Positions 44,764 to 56,457 of a stretch of DNA of 64,000 bases are shown one piece after another. The notes beneath the pieces were generated by a model. The model was not told where the DNA came from and searched no databases. It saw only the letters and a list, made by a program, of their open reading frames with translations. Position 1 is the first letter of the stretch. Each line of letters starts with the position of its first letter. Position numbers and translations under genes: made by a program. The DNA lies in the NCBI GenBank assembly GCA_010093485.1, contig MU001502.1, positions 1,508,057 through 1,572,056 on the forward strand. The letters run 5' to 3'. The stretch comes from Karstenula rhodostoma CBS 690.94 (lineage: Eukaryota; Ascomycota; Dothideomycetes; Pleosporales; Didymosphaeriaceae).

Positions 44764-45751
44764 ATGTCGAAGCACAGCGAAGACGGCATTCTCTCTGCCA
44801 ACAATCACCATAGCCCAGCCGTTGCTTCGCCTCCACTTCCAGACAAGAGCGTTCGCCATGAATACCCTGTCTTCATCGGAGAGTTCGTCGGTACTTTCCT
44901 CTTCCTCTTCCTCTCTTTTGCGGGGACCTCTATCGCCATCGTATCTGCGACTGTCGAGAATACCAATTCCAACAATCTTGACTTGGTCTCTGTCCAGAAC
45001 GTGTCCAAGCTCATCTACATCTCCTTCGCATTCGGGGCCTCTCTCGCCGTCAACGTCAGCATCTTCGCCGAGATCAGCGGCGCCATGTTCAATCCAGCAG
45101 TGAGTCCTCCCCCACTTCCACTTCCACCCAGTTCAGTACTCTGCATTCCACCCCAACGGCCAACCGCTCACATCACACTCTGTGTGGACCCCGCCTTACC
45201 AACGCTCTGTGGTACCGCCAGGCCGGGATATGATACATGCAAAAGCAAGCACAAAGCAAGCACAATTACTCACAGCTTTTCCGCACTAGGTGACGCTTTC
45301 GCTGCTCCTGATAGGCTCCATCCGTCCGCTGCGCGCCGTGCACGCCATACTCGCGCAGCTCGTCGCCGGTGTCTGCGCCGCGGCCATCGTCTCCGCGCTG
45401 CTCCCCGGGCCGCTGTTGACAGCGACAAAACTCGAGCCCTCCATTAGCATCACGCGGGGGCTCTTCCTCGAAGCGTTTCTTACTGCGCAGCTTATACTGA
45501 CTATACTCGTGATGCCAAGCGGGCCTACTAAGCCTCTAGTCATCGGGCTCTCGCTATTTGTGGCCGAGTTGAGTGGCGTGTATTATACGGGTGGTTCGCT
45601 GAATCCCGCGAGGAGTTTTGGGCCCGCGGTATTGACTGGGTTTCAAAGTTCTCACTGGATTTACTGGGTTGGGCCGGCGCTTGGTGCGGGATTGGGCTCT
45701 CTCGCGTTCGTAGGGCTGAGGCTTGTCGAGCCGAGGAGGGCGAGGGAGTGA
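44764..45751 (+). CDS. Aquaporin / MIP-family channel
   Basis: Membrane channel for water or small solutes. Exons 44764-45099 and 45290-45751 join to 265 aa across a 190-bp intron, long for this window. Six hydrophobic segments are visible. The first NPA box is in FNPA, directly before the intron, and continues as VTL after it. The second is LNPARSFGPAV with the conserved Arg of the selectivity filter. The N-terminal ~35 residues are polar and cytosolic. Because the intron sits just after the first NPA box, retention would destroy the pore. Orthodox aquaporin rather than aquaglyceroporin is suggested by the short loop and LNPARS without the Asp typical of glycerol channels; this is an inference. 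The upstream TTG start in frame at 44740 is unlikely. Confidence 0.9.
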
Positions 45752-46680
45752 GATGGAGGGGTCGCGGCCGTGGAAACCGAAGGGCGGTGAGGAGGAAATT
45801 GCGAGGTCGTTGCTGTCACCGCGGTGTGTTACCTTGGAACACACTTGGCGGAGGTAGTGTGTATGGAGCTCTTGGCTATGGTCGATCGGTAAGGCATCTA
45901 CGAAGCCACGAATCTCGTTGTCTCTTTTAGTCAAGCGTTGCAGCGCTCCAGGTTATGGCTAGTTTGTCTGCAGGATCTCCTTCCGGTAATTTTCCATTTC
46001 ACTTCGGTAGTCATTCGTCTGGACATATTTTTCTCCTTGTGCGCTTGGCATGTTCAGTTGTATCACCTGTATGCAGTATCGTCTTCTTAGGGCATCGTGC
46101 GCACATGACCCCGAAGTAAACCAACCACCTCCAGCTTCCGTGCGTGAACATGCCCCACAGACTAGACCGTAGGACGGGAGTAGTGGTTTGTGTTTCAATC
46201 CCCGCATTCCTAGCAGCTGCCACTGCTCAGGATAGAACTGCCAAAAGGGATGGATGTCTGGAACAGTCCATTGAGAACTGACTGTGTCTTTGGAAATGAC
46301 GTAAGCTCTGCATTGTTACTAAGTCAATAATCGTTGTCTATCAGGCTACATGCACAAGTCTGGTTGCACGTGCCGAGCGAATATTCTCGGGGTAAGATAC
46401 GTTGGAAGGAGGGAGGTGGGAGAATGCTGCCCTGAGCAGACGATTTGTGAGAGCGCTCTCGAACCCTCGGAAGACAATGAACATATATATCCTCTGTTTC
46501 GTGTTCACTCATGTCACAACCCAATCGCCGCTGTTTCATCCGCTCAGAACAAACGCTGTAGATAGAATATGTACAGTGTATCATATTACAAGTCACTCCG
46601 GGCCCATATCCCCGAGCGAACCATCTCCAGACCTGATGCTCAAACCAACACCCGATCACTATCTATATCCTGGCCGCTTT
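45752..46680. other. Convergent intergenic region
   Basis: 930 bp between the aquaporin and Nudix stop codons. Only short ORFs on both strands, including one at 46402-46842 that is partly antisense to the Nudix gene. Nothing supported. Confidence 0.5.
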
Positions 46681-48137
46681 CTATGCCGCCCCCCACCATG
46701 CCCTCACCCACTCCCCCACTCTATACTTCCTCCCCAAGACCACCGCCAATCCCACCACAAGCCCAATCCTCGCCGCCAGTGCCGTAGCTACCGCTTTCCG
46801 CACGATAGGATAGTACCCCTCGAGCATAGAATTCACCGCTGAATTCCTCGCCACCATTTTCGCCCTACTCGTCCTGCCCCAGCTGCGTCCCACACCCAAC
46901 CCCGCAATACCGACTTCGCCCGGCTTCTCCTCGACCTCAGTGTCGAGTATAGGTACAGAAGAGGTTTCCAACCCCAGCGAAGTCTGCGTGCTCATCTCGG
47001 CAGATTTTCGCGCGCGGAACCGGTACGACATGGCCCACATGACGAAGCGCACGTCCCAATTGGTGAAGGTCGGATACGTCCATAGTTCCAGCGCGTTGTG
47101 CGGCGGGAGATGTTCCAGCAGATCGCTCACAACGCCCAGCGTCAGGCCCCACAGCAGCAGCGGCGGCTTTCCTGTATCGCGTCCCTCTGGGCCCATCAGC
47201 ACCTCCTTCACTTTCCCCAGCGCACCCGCGTCCGGGGGCCCGCCCGCAGGTATGAAGTCTGGGATTGTAGCGCAGTAGGTCGAGTTGGAGGGGACGAGGT
47301 GGATTGCCGCGAACATCATCTTGGAGAGCATGGACTGCAGGAACCAGCGCTTTATGCCCAGCTCGGACTTTGCGAGGCGCGCGGAGACGTCGGCGTATTC
47401 GTAGGTGCGGAGCGAGGGGGACTGCAACGCGCGGAGGGAGACCCAGTGGGTGGAGGCAACTTCGGTGGGTTGGAGGCGTTGGGCGGGATACGTAGGAGAA
47501 GTGAGGAGGTAGATGTAGGGACAGAGGACCATTAGTCTGGATACACGTATCAGTATGTTTGTAGGAGGTAGATGGGGGAAGGCAAGACGTACGGCACCTT
47601 GCCCCAGGACGACGTGACGACGCGCTGCGGGAGGTTGCCGACGGTGATGGCGTTGTTGTAGTTCAGGTCTATGCCGACCTCCTCCAGCGCCTCCCGCATA
47701 GCAGTCACCTGGTCGTCCTCGTCTTCGGGATCCCGCTTCCCGCCTGGCAGCGCAACGTGCCCGTTCCACTTATCTCCCACCCTCGTTGCGCGCTTGATGA
47801 AGAGCAACTCGGGGTCCCCATGTTTGACCCAGTCCTGCGCAAAGAACGTCTCTATGACATCCTCAAATGAGAGATCGCGGGGCTTGCTCGAGGCGGCAGA
47901 AGACCGCCGGCGCTGCTGGGTCGGACTCGGGGGGTAGGGGTGGTGCAACGGGAAGGGTTTGTCGTCGGTGGCGGGCCAGTGCGAGTAATGCGGTTGTATG
48001 CGGAGGATGAGGGCGATGGAGGCGCGTTTGGGGGTCTCGGGCGGGTTCGCAACGTCCGGGTAGGGGTGGGCGTTTAGTTCTAGGAGGACCGATTTGAGGT
48101 GGGTTATCAGGTCTTCTGTGCCTGTTTCTGCAGTCAT
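46681..48137 (-). CDS. Nudix hydrolase, CoA-diphosphatase type (NUDT7/Pcd1-like) with long C-terminal extension
   Basis: Likely hydrolyses CoA and CoA derivatives, as in the peroxisomal NUDT7/Pcd1 family. Exons 48137-47593 and 47536-46681 join to 466 aa. The Nudix region has ALPGGKRDPEDEDD followed by REALEEVGI, matching the CoA-type Nudix box closely. The upstream FIKRATRVG is where the CoA-specific signature is expected. The 56-bp intron restores GKVPLMVLCPYIYLL. After the Nudix fold (about residue 200) there are ~250 extra residues: more aromatic, then a Lys/Arg/Ser-rich part and a hydrophobic C-terminal segment (VGLAVVLG) ending Gly-Ala-Ala. Pcd1-type enzymes are usually under 350 aa, so this is long. 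No clear PTS1. Divergent from ATIC by 540 bp. Confidence 0.85.
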
Positions 48138-48677
48138 TGTGTCGAGGGACTAGAGTGTGGACCTGTGCAAGCAGAACTTGTTACAGAATGTATGATACAA
48201 AAGCCGAAAGCGACCAAACCTGGGTCTTGTGGGTGTAGGGTTTTGCGGATAGCACAGGAGCACAGGAGCTGGAAAGACGAGACGGAAGCCGAGGTCTATG
48301 GTGGATCTGATTGGCTATGGTAAGTTATCGTTTGTAGAAGAATCACTCGCTTAACGTGTATCGCGACATATAAAAGATACATCCATCGTAAACAATGCAG
48401 CGACTGATGTTGGGCGTATCGTCCAGCCTGGCACCACTGCACGTCAACTGCGCGTACGGATGGAGTCTGGGGTAGTGGGTAGTGTGCTCGGACCACCCGC
48501 CTTGCCGAAATCGCAACGAGGGGCAGGCGCGATACGTCAATTTGGGTGGGGGAACGAGAATTTCGAGAGACGGCCTGACGAGCGGACCAGCGACTCAGCC
48601 CCTCCTCATTTGTTTTGATACCCCATAATTTACTTCCTAGACACTCCTTTGTCAATTGACCAGACTGAAAATTCAAG
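48138..48677. promoter_or_regulatory. Divergent promoter region, Nudix gene and ATIC
   Basis: 540 bp between two divergent starts. No ORF of interest. No regulatory motif that I would defend. Confidence 0.45.
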
Positions 48678-50586
48678 ATGGGTGGCCAAAAGACTGGTGA
48701 GTCCGCGTACACCCTACATATCAGTTATTGCTCAACATGTGCTAATCATTTACTCCAGCGATTCTGTCTGTATACGACAAGACGGGTCTCCTTGACCTGG
48801 CCAAGGGCCTGCACGACAATGGCGTCCGCCTGCTCGCCTCTGGCGGCACCGCGAAGATGATCCGCCAGGCAAACTTCCCCGTCGAAGATGTCTCGGCCAT
48901 CACTCAGGCGCCTGAGATGCTCGGCGGCCGCGTCAAGACCCTCCACCCTGCTGTGCATGGAGGAATACTTGCCCGCAACCTCGAGTCGGACGAGTCAGAT
49001 CTCTCCAAGAACAGCATCGACAAAATCGACTATGTCATCTGCAACCTATACCCCTTCTCCGAGACGGTCGCACGCATCAACGTTACCATCCCGGAGGCTG
49101 TCGAGGAGATTGACATCGGTGGTGTGACTCTGCTACGGGCGGCTGCGAAGAACCACGCGCGCGTCACCATCATCAGCGACCCCAAGGACTACCATGACTT
49201 CCTTACCGAGCTGAAGGACAGCGGCGAGGTCACAGAGAAGAGCAGACAGCGGTATGCACTCAAAGCCTTTGAGCAAACCGCTGGCTACGACAGTGCCATC
49301 TCTGACTTCTTCCGCAAGAAGTATGCTGGTGAGGGTGAGCAGCAACTGCCCCTTCGGTACGGCGCCAACCCCCACCAGAAGCCTGCTACCGTCTACGCGC
49401 AAGAGTCTCAACTGCCCTTCAAGGTGCTGTGCGGTTCCCCGGGATACATAAACCTTCTTGACGCGCTGAACGCGTGGCCTTTGGTGAAGGAGCTCAGCCA
49501 GGCGCTCAACTACCCCGCAGCTGCTAGCTTCAAGCACGTATCTCCGGCCGGTGCCGCCATTGGCGTGGAACTCAGTGAGGAGGAGAGGAAGGTGTACATG
49601 GTGGACGACATCGAGGGCATCGAGAAGTCGCAATTGGCTCAGGCCTACGCCAGAGCACGAGGCGCCGACCGTATGTCCAGCTTCGGAGACATGATCGCCC
49701 TGTCCCACGAGGTCGATGTGCCCACCGCAAAGATCATCAGCCGGGAAGTGTCCGACGGTGTCATCGCACCCAAATTCACCGACGAGGCTCTCGAAATCCT
49801 CAAGAAGAAGAAGGGCGGAAAGTATCTCGTACTCCAGATGGACCCTGACTACGAGCCCGGCCCAATCGAGACCAGGACAGTCTACGGCGTGAACCTCCAG
49901 CAGCACCGCAACGATGCAAAGATCGTCCCCGCAGAGACATTCAACACGGTCATTGTGCCCAAGAACTCCAGCCCTCTTCCCGAGTCTGCATTGAGGGACC
50001 TGACTGTTGCTACCATTGCGCTCAAGTACACGCAGTCGAACAGTGTGTGCTATGCACTCAACGGCCAGGTCATCGGTCTTGGTGCCGGCCAACAATGTAA
50101 GCTTCTACATGCATGTATCTGTTTCACGCAAAACTGACCACCCCAGCACGAATCCACTGCACCCGCCTCGCCGGCGACAAAGCCGACAACTGGTGGATGC
50201 GCTTCCACAGCCGCACGCTCAACCTCCAGTGGAAAAAGGGCACCAAGCGCCCCTCCAAGTCCAACGCCATCGACCTCCTCTGCAGTGGCCTCATCCCGGA
50301 CTCGGGCATCGAGCGCGACGACTTCGAGTCGTACTTCGAAGAGGGTCAGGTGCCGCAGCCGTTCTCCGCCGAGGAGCGAAAGGAGTGGCTCTCCAAGCTC
50401 ACGGGCGTGGCCCTCAGCTCCGATGCCTTCTTCCCCTTCATCGACAACGTGTTCCGCGCGGCGCGCAGCGGCGCAAAGTACATTGCTGCGCCGACGGGCA
50501 GCCAGAACGACAGCGCGGTGTTCGAGACGGCGGAGAAGTCGGGCATTACGTTTGTGGAGCAGCACATTCGGTTGTTCCACCATTAG
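48678..50586 (+). CDS. Bifunctional AICAR transformylase / IMP cyclohydrolase (ADE16/17, ATIC)
   Basis: Catalyses the last two steps of de novo IMP synthesis: formylation of AICAR using 10-formyl-THF, then ring closure. Exons 48678-48696 (19 nt), 48759-50096 and 50147-50586 join to 598 aa, the normal length. The N-terminal cyclohydrolase (MGS-like) domain begins [18 protein letters not shown] and has [11 protein letters not shown] and [16 protein letters not shown]. The transformylase domain carries [11 protein letters not shown], and a C-terminal block with [11 protein letters not shown] and AAPTGSQND. Intron joins restore GQKTAILSV and GAGQQSRIHC. Cytosolic. Divergent from the Nudix gene and convergent with RAD23. 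Identity very secure. Confidence 0.97.
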
Positions 50587-51694
50587 ATGATGACCGGTGA
50601 GAGAGGGACCTGTAACGACATTATGGTGCGACGAACGATCTGCGGCTTCAACCGCCGGTCAGACAGCAGATAAGCATTGGTGGTGGAGAGAGCCCCCAAA
50701 GCTATCCTTGTTTTTTTTTCGGTTTCAAGAAGATGTGCAACAAACGTGCTGAAATTCGACCTGAATTTTCTTGTGAATTCCAACACCAACACATGAAAAC
50801 TGTACCTACTCACAGTACCCCAAGTCCCAAAGGCCAAGGCCAACAACCCATCGAGCCCAGGAGAACTCCAACAAACGAAAACCTCAACCTATACTCCCCT
50901 GCCTCTGCCCCTCCTCTCATATAGATTAAATTACCCAAGCCTCACTCCGCCCATGCCCACATTCCCCATTCCCCATGCTCACTGAGACTTGGAATTAATC
51001 CGTCCGGTTGACCAGAATTCACCACGAAAACCCTGCATGGACTAATATACGACTCACGATAACGGTTTTCTACGGCATCCCACGTCGCCTGTCCCGACAT
51101 ACGTCCTGTAAGTAATCATTCTACGCCTTCCAATAAAGTATTGGTTCGTTTGTTGTGCACCCACAATGCACCATGCATCCATCACTGGGACTCTACAACT
51201 CGCAACGATACTCACAACCGGCCACCACCCCAGCCCCCAACGCCGTGCACCTTACCTCCCGTTCCACATAACCAGGCACTCGTGCGACCCAGGAAAAACA
51301 ACACGAACGCAGAAACTGCTCCACTCCGCGCAAAGGGACACCGCACGTTAGTTGCACAACACTCATGCTGTAAAACGAACATCTCATTGGGAATTCGTAA
51401 ATTTTTCAGTTTCTCTCGATACCTAGTTCGTGGATACCGGCATTTGGATGCCGAAATATCCACACTCCTCCCACTTGCTCAAAAGCCCGCCGCCGACAAC
51501 GCGGAGGGTATCGTATCATATCATAAGGAGACTTCCACCAGTCCAAACATAGTAATGGGTAAACCGTACCTTGTTCGTGTCCCAGGTAAACATGACCGTG
51601 GTTTGAATTAACATCATTTGGTGGTGATGGGTTTCAGGAGAGGCTGGCAGTGCAATCGAGTGTAGAGATCGGGTACGTGTCCTCGGTAGACCGC
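50587..51694. other. Convergent intergenic region
   Basis: 1.1 kb between the ATIC and RAD23 stop codons; AC-rich in places, with several overlapping short ORFs without content. No gene seen. Confidence 0.5.
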
Positions 51695-53102
51695 TCACTG
51701 GTCGTCACCGTCATCCGGCTGGTCAAAGAGGAAGTTTGCGGCCAGCTCCTCGTTCTTGTCACATGCGAAGTAGGCCTGGATGACCAAATCGCGCTCGAAG
51801 CCCAGACGGCAAAGACGCTCGATTGCCTCACGCTCATCCTCGGTGACACTGATGGCCTGGGCACCTGGGGGTAGCGGTGCGTCCTCGTCAGCATCCTCGG
51901 CAAGAAGCTGCAAGAACTGGTCTGGGTGGTTCGTGATCAGTTGGGCCAGCTGAGGGTTACCAGCACCGACTTGCTGTAGAATGGGCTCGAGCATCTGCGG
52001 CTGTTGTTGCACCACCTGTCGCAATTGCTGAAATTGCGGGTTGTTACGCAAGAAGTCCAGGCTATTGCTGCCGAGAGCTGCGCCAGCGCCTGCTCCAGCA
52101 GCTGCACCGGTACTTCCTGAACGAGCACCACCTGCACCACCTCGGCCTTGACCCGCCTGCGCAGCGGCCTCGAACAGATTTATGGGTTCATCACCGCCGG
52201 AAGTCGGAGCCGAAGGGGCGACAGCGGCAGTGTTGCCACCGGTGGCCGCAGGAGGAGACGCTGGCCCACGCGCTTGAGCTTGTTGCTCTTGGACGGCACT
52301 TTCGGGGATACCCTGATATCGGTTAGCAAGTAGTGCAAGACGGATGATCATATAATCCTTACAGTCAAGAGGTACTCGACGGCTCGGTCGGGGTTGAAGA
52401 AAGCAGCACGCATAGCCGCATCGATGTCGGCGCGCGCAAAACCCATGCTCTCCATGTTGGCGATGGCGGCGTCGCGCTCGCTACCCATGGTCAACGCTGA
52501 CGGATCATCGAATCGCCTGTCTGAGGCCGGAGCTGGTGAAGGTGTGGCGGGGGCATTCTGGGCTGCAGCAGGTGCGGCGGCCGGGGCGGCGGGAGCAACA
52601 GGAGTCTGGGCCGGGGCGGGAGCCGGTGTTGAGGGAGCAGCTTTACTTGCGGACGCGGCTTGAGTCTTGGGCTGTGATTTTTGTTAGCAGGCACGAGGAC
52701 GGCCGCGGGAGGTACGCACCCTCGACACCATGCACACAATGAAGCCCTTCTCCTCGATGTTATACGACTCAATTGTCTTGTCGTCTTGGAGAATCTTGCC
52801 TGGACAGTGGTCAGACTCGATTGCGGTAAACTACGAAGTGAGCAGCGACGTGCATACCGGAGTAGATCAGCTTCTGCTGGGCGACTTCCCAGCTCTTGTC
52901 CGCCTGGATCTTGGCCTTGAGTTCGCCAATCTATTATGCGTCAGCCTCTGATTCTGTGGCGATGGAAGATGAGGTCCAGCGTACCGTTTCCGATGGCTCG
53001 GCCTCGATTACGAACTTGTTCTGCTTGAGATCCTGCAGGCGACGTTAGTGGCGCTTCTTTGATCGGGGGATGAGCATAACGTACTTTGAAGGTGATCTTC
53101 AT
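51695..53102 (-). CDS. rad23: UV excision repair / proteasome shuttle protein RAD23
   Basis: Carries ubiquitylated proteins to the proteasome and stabilises the Rad4/XPC damage-recognition factor. Six exons on the minus strand: 53102-53085, 53032-52985, 52930-52858, 52799-52720, 52671-52363 and 52312-51695; total 381 aa. Domains: UBL at residues 1-75 (MKITFKDL, KLIYSGKILQDDKTI), an Ala/Pro-rich linker, UBA1 (AAIANMESMGFARADID), a second linker rich in Gly/Ala, the XPC-binding STI1-like block (LDFLRNNPQFQQLRQ, QLAQLITNHPDQFLQLL), and C-terminal UBA2 (AIERLCRLGFERDLVIQAY). The UBL is split by three short introns, so several tiny exons carry it. Convergent with ATIC, divergent from a four-helix membrane protein. 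Identity secure. Confidence 0.96.
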
Positions 53103-55068
53103 GATGGCGGTCGTGGGGTGTTGGGTGGTGTGGCGGTCGGGGTGAGGTGGGGGGAAAAGTGAAGGCGGGGACGAGGTGGCAGCTGTCCCGGGGATTATAT
53201 AACAGGAAGCTGCAATCGCGTTTGCCTAGGGAAACGATTCGTGGGCTGCAGGTCCGCGGGTGAAGTGCGTTGAGTAGAGCGTTGGGCAACTGGATGAGCA
53301 GGTAGGCAGAACCTCCGTCACCACCCAAGTCCGCCGCCCTTCGAACTGCGAGATATCCGGAGCATGGCAAAACCATTCTTCCACGCCAGGCACCCAGTCT
53401 GACGCCATCGCCATCGCCGTCATCACGTGAACGTCTAGAATCTAGACTTCAGCCGGGCTGTGCTTTGATGAAGATGAAATAATTTCCGCTAGCGCGCGGG
53501 TCCTTCATCGCGGCGCTCATCAATCAAGCTGTCGTCCCGACAGCCGCCTCCACGCGTGAAGTTTGTTTGTTTCGTCCCCCCGACTCGTCACAGAAGCTTG
53601 GGTGCCAGTTGTTTCGCCTTCCGTCCGCACCATGCGGTCGGCCTGGTGCTCCAGAGAAGGAGTTTTGTACTGATTCGCCTATAGTGCTGTGGACTGGTGG
53701 TTGCATGCCGTGCGATGCAACACCACAGAGGGCGCTATCGATCCGGTGATACCTCCGTTGCGCCTTCACAAGGCGCCCTCCGCGCTGCCAGTGCCTGTTG
53801 CCAACGGCCGAGCGCTCGCGGCCCTGCTCAGCCATGTTTGCGGCCTTGGACCTTGGAAAAGCAACACTAAACAAACAACGCGTGGGAAATGAGGATGCCA
53901 ACCATGACATGTCGGCTTCATGAAGCGTCCCCAGTCTAGCCCCAGCTTGTAGGGCCGAATTCTGCGACAGCCGGCAAGGCAAAGCTCACTCGTACAATTG
54001 GTCCCCGCGACGTTGTGGGCTGAACCTCCACGCGAGCCGTTTTCGTTGCATGGGTCTTTTTCAAGTTGCGTGCTGTGTCGGCTTCCAGCAATCGTCCAGC
54101 TCGCAGCCCACTGATGCCATCGTACAGCGCCAATGCTCCCATGCGTCTCAGGCCTCGTAACCATGGGCCAGCAGTAGCGCGTGGGTTACCCCAGGGTGCG
54201 CAGTCTGTGGTGCAGTTCGGTCGCTTCGTGATCTCAGTGTAAGAGATGCCTGTAACGCATCAGGGATCTCCCCTTCGTATCCCGGCGCGCTCCACCACGT
54301 CCAACGCGTGCGGCAGCCCGCCGCCCACAAAACAATGGCCCGCCTGCTCCTTTCTAAATTTATTATCTCTGTCATAGTTCCCACATGCCCTCCGCTTTCT
54401 TGCGTCGTCCATGGTTTCCAGCCTTCCGTTCGTTCTGACCCCCCAGCCTAGGCCTCTCACATTCGTTTCTACATACACCCTATTATCTGCCAGTCTAGTC
54501 TGTCTGGTGGTTGGTTCTCTTGGGTGTTTGTTTCATTTCATCGACATCACCCGGATCCAGGCTACTGCAATCGCTTCATTGGGTGGACGTCAGCCTTCCC
54601 GATTCGGCCTCCGCGTCGCTTTCCACCGCACCTGAGAAAGTATACTAAGTATACTAATATCTCCTCGCGTGCCTCACACGCGTTCAGTCTCGTGTTCCTT
54701 TTGCCTAGACAAGCTACGACCCGCGCGACAGGAGCCCAATAAATCCATCGTACACCCGTCTTGTTCAGGTCTCTGGTTTCATCCAATCCACAACATCACC
54801 CCATCGCCACGCCTCTGGAAAGAACCAATGACCTCTCGACCTCTGCTGAAGGCTTCCACTGCTTTGTCACACTAACCCCTATTGGGCTATTAGTCAAAGG
54901 CTCGCGTGGACTTTACCTCCTCCCTCGACAATCTCTACACGGCTACGCTACTCAATCCGGGTTTTTGTGTAGCATTGGGAAAGAGTTGGAGGATACATTA
55001 GGGACTGCGATACCCTAGGATACGTACTACGCCATCCACCGCCCAGTCTGGTCATCGTCGCAGGCAAC
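53103..55068. promoter_or_regulatory. Long divergent region, RAD23 and membrane-protein gene
   Basis: 2 kb without a supported gene. The first part holds the RAD23 promoter; the last several hundred bases are probably 5' UTR of the downstream gene. ORFs at 53524-54384 overlap on both strands and look random. Confidence 0.45.
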
Positions 55069-56457
55069 ATGTTTTCAAGGAGATTTTACCTTTCACTTTT
55101 CGGCGCAGTAGCTTGGTCTACTACCGCCGCTGACACGATCCTGAACATCCTCGATGCAGTGTCGTTATCTGCTGCTCAATCCTCCCTAGTCGGACTAGCG
55201 GTCACCGCGAGCGCATTCGACCTCGGCGCAGTCGGCGCAGTGACAGTCTTCGCAGCTCAGTATGCTTGGACAAGAGAGGGGATCATCAAGGACTCGCCAC
55301 AAGCAGCAAAACTCCTCGCCATATCTTGTGTGTTAATCTCTGCTGGCGCTTTGGTCGTATCGATGGCATCGATGATAACTATCCGATTACACCTGCAAGA
55401 GTTGGAGCACCGAAAGCATACCGTCATTGTAGATTGGAGTAATAGCTCCTCAGCTCAGATCGCCGTATGGCTACTCGCTTGCCTCAGCCAGATCGCACTA
55501 TATACTTCACCTTTATGGTGTAGGTCAAAACAGCACGCCCAGTCAGTGGACGTATCAGGGCCTCGCGACTCTGTTATGTCTGAGATGCGCTGTTCGACAG
55601 CCACCCCGAATCTCTACATGCTGGAACCCACTCAGCCATCTTCTCCCCTTGGCGCTCTCCCATCACCTACCTGGTCCAATCGGTCATCGTCCCAGTCGTT
55701 GAGGTCGTGGAGAGATTCTCTGCAACATGCCGTACGGCCCATGTCGTCGCGGAGCAAACTTGTCAGCAGGCCTTCTTTTAACCGCGACATCCTCAGCATT
55801 CACTCTGACGGCTTGTCTATGAACAGTTCAATTCAGCCTGATGCCTTTGACTCATGGGAGGTTGACGCGCAGAGGATAGGTGCTGCAGCACAGCTTGCTT
55901 TGCCCTCGGTATTGATGCCGTCTCGTGGCACAGCTCTTGAACCAATTCCCGGAAGCCGACCAGCAAGTCCTGCTCGGCCACTGGATGGCCCGTTTCTTCT
56001 GGAAGACGACGAAGAGCTACCTCCTCCACCCAAGCTAGCACTCGACACATCGCGTCCACCCAGTCCGGCAGGCAGCGAAGCTCATATTCACCCTCTTTTC
56101 AGGAGCGAGAGCCCGACGCCGGCTCCCGCCACAACACCCGGCACAAGCATAATCGCAAGTCCACTCGCCAATCAGATCATTACTTGCCCAGCGCGTCCCT
56201 ACAGCCGGATGCGCTCCAACAGTAACCGTTCCAATGCAACCAGTCGTGCCGCCAGCCCGGCCCTTGTTCATCAACGTAGCTTCATCAACGAGCGCACAAA
56301 CAGCCACTTCTCGCAGCGTTCGAGCTCGCGAAGTCCTTCGCCTCCCAGCAGGCGGATGACACCTCCGATTCCAGATTTTGTGCTCAACTCTTCACCTAGA
56401 AGTAGTGTGAGCGGAAGCCAGCGAAAGATCAACCTGAACATCGACCCAGGTCGATGA
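55069..56457 (+). CDS. Predicted four-helix membrane protein with long disordered tail
   Basis: Single-exon 462-aa protein of unknown function. About four hydrophobic segments lie in the first 155 residues (approximately 6-25, 40-65, 83-108 and 130-150), with an extended polar loop before the last. Residues 160-462 are a long Ser/Pro/Arg-rich, probably disordered cytosolic tail with many SP and SRS motifs, which could be phosphorylated. The layout resembles fungal tetraspan proteins of the plasma membrane or eisosome, but I see no diagnostic motif and make no assignment. Start chosen as the only Met before the first helix. A 3.2-kb gap follows. Confidence 0.75.
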   Translation: MFSRRFYLSLFGAVAWSTTAADTILNILDAVSLSAAQSSLVGLAVTASAFDLGAVGAVTVFAAQYAWTREGIIKDSPQAAKLLAISCVLISAGALVVSMASMITIRLHLQELEHRKHTVIVDWSNSSSAQIAVWLLACLSQIALYTSPLWCRSKQHAQSVDVSGPRDSVMSEMRCSTATPNLYMLEPTQPSSPLGALPSPTWSNRSSSQSLRSWRDSLQHAVRPMSSRSKLVSRPSFNRDILSIHSDGLSMNSSIQPDAFDSWEVDAQRIGAAAQLALPSVLMPSRGTALEPIPGSRPASPARPLDGPFLLEDDEELPPPPKLALDTSRPPSPAGSEAHIHPLFRSESPTPAPATTPGTSIIASPLANQIITCPARPYSRMRSNSNRSNATSRAASPALVHQRSFINERTNSHFSQRSSSRSPSPPSRRMTPPIPDFVLNSSPRSSVSGSQRKINLNIDPGR

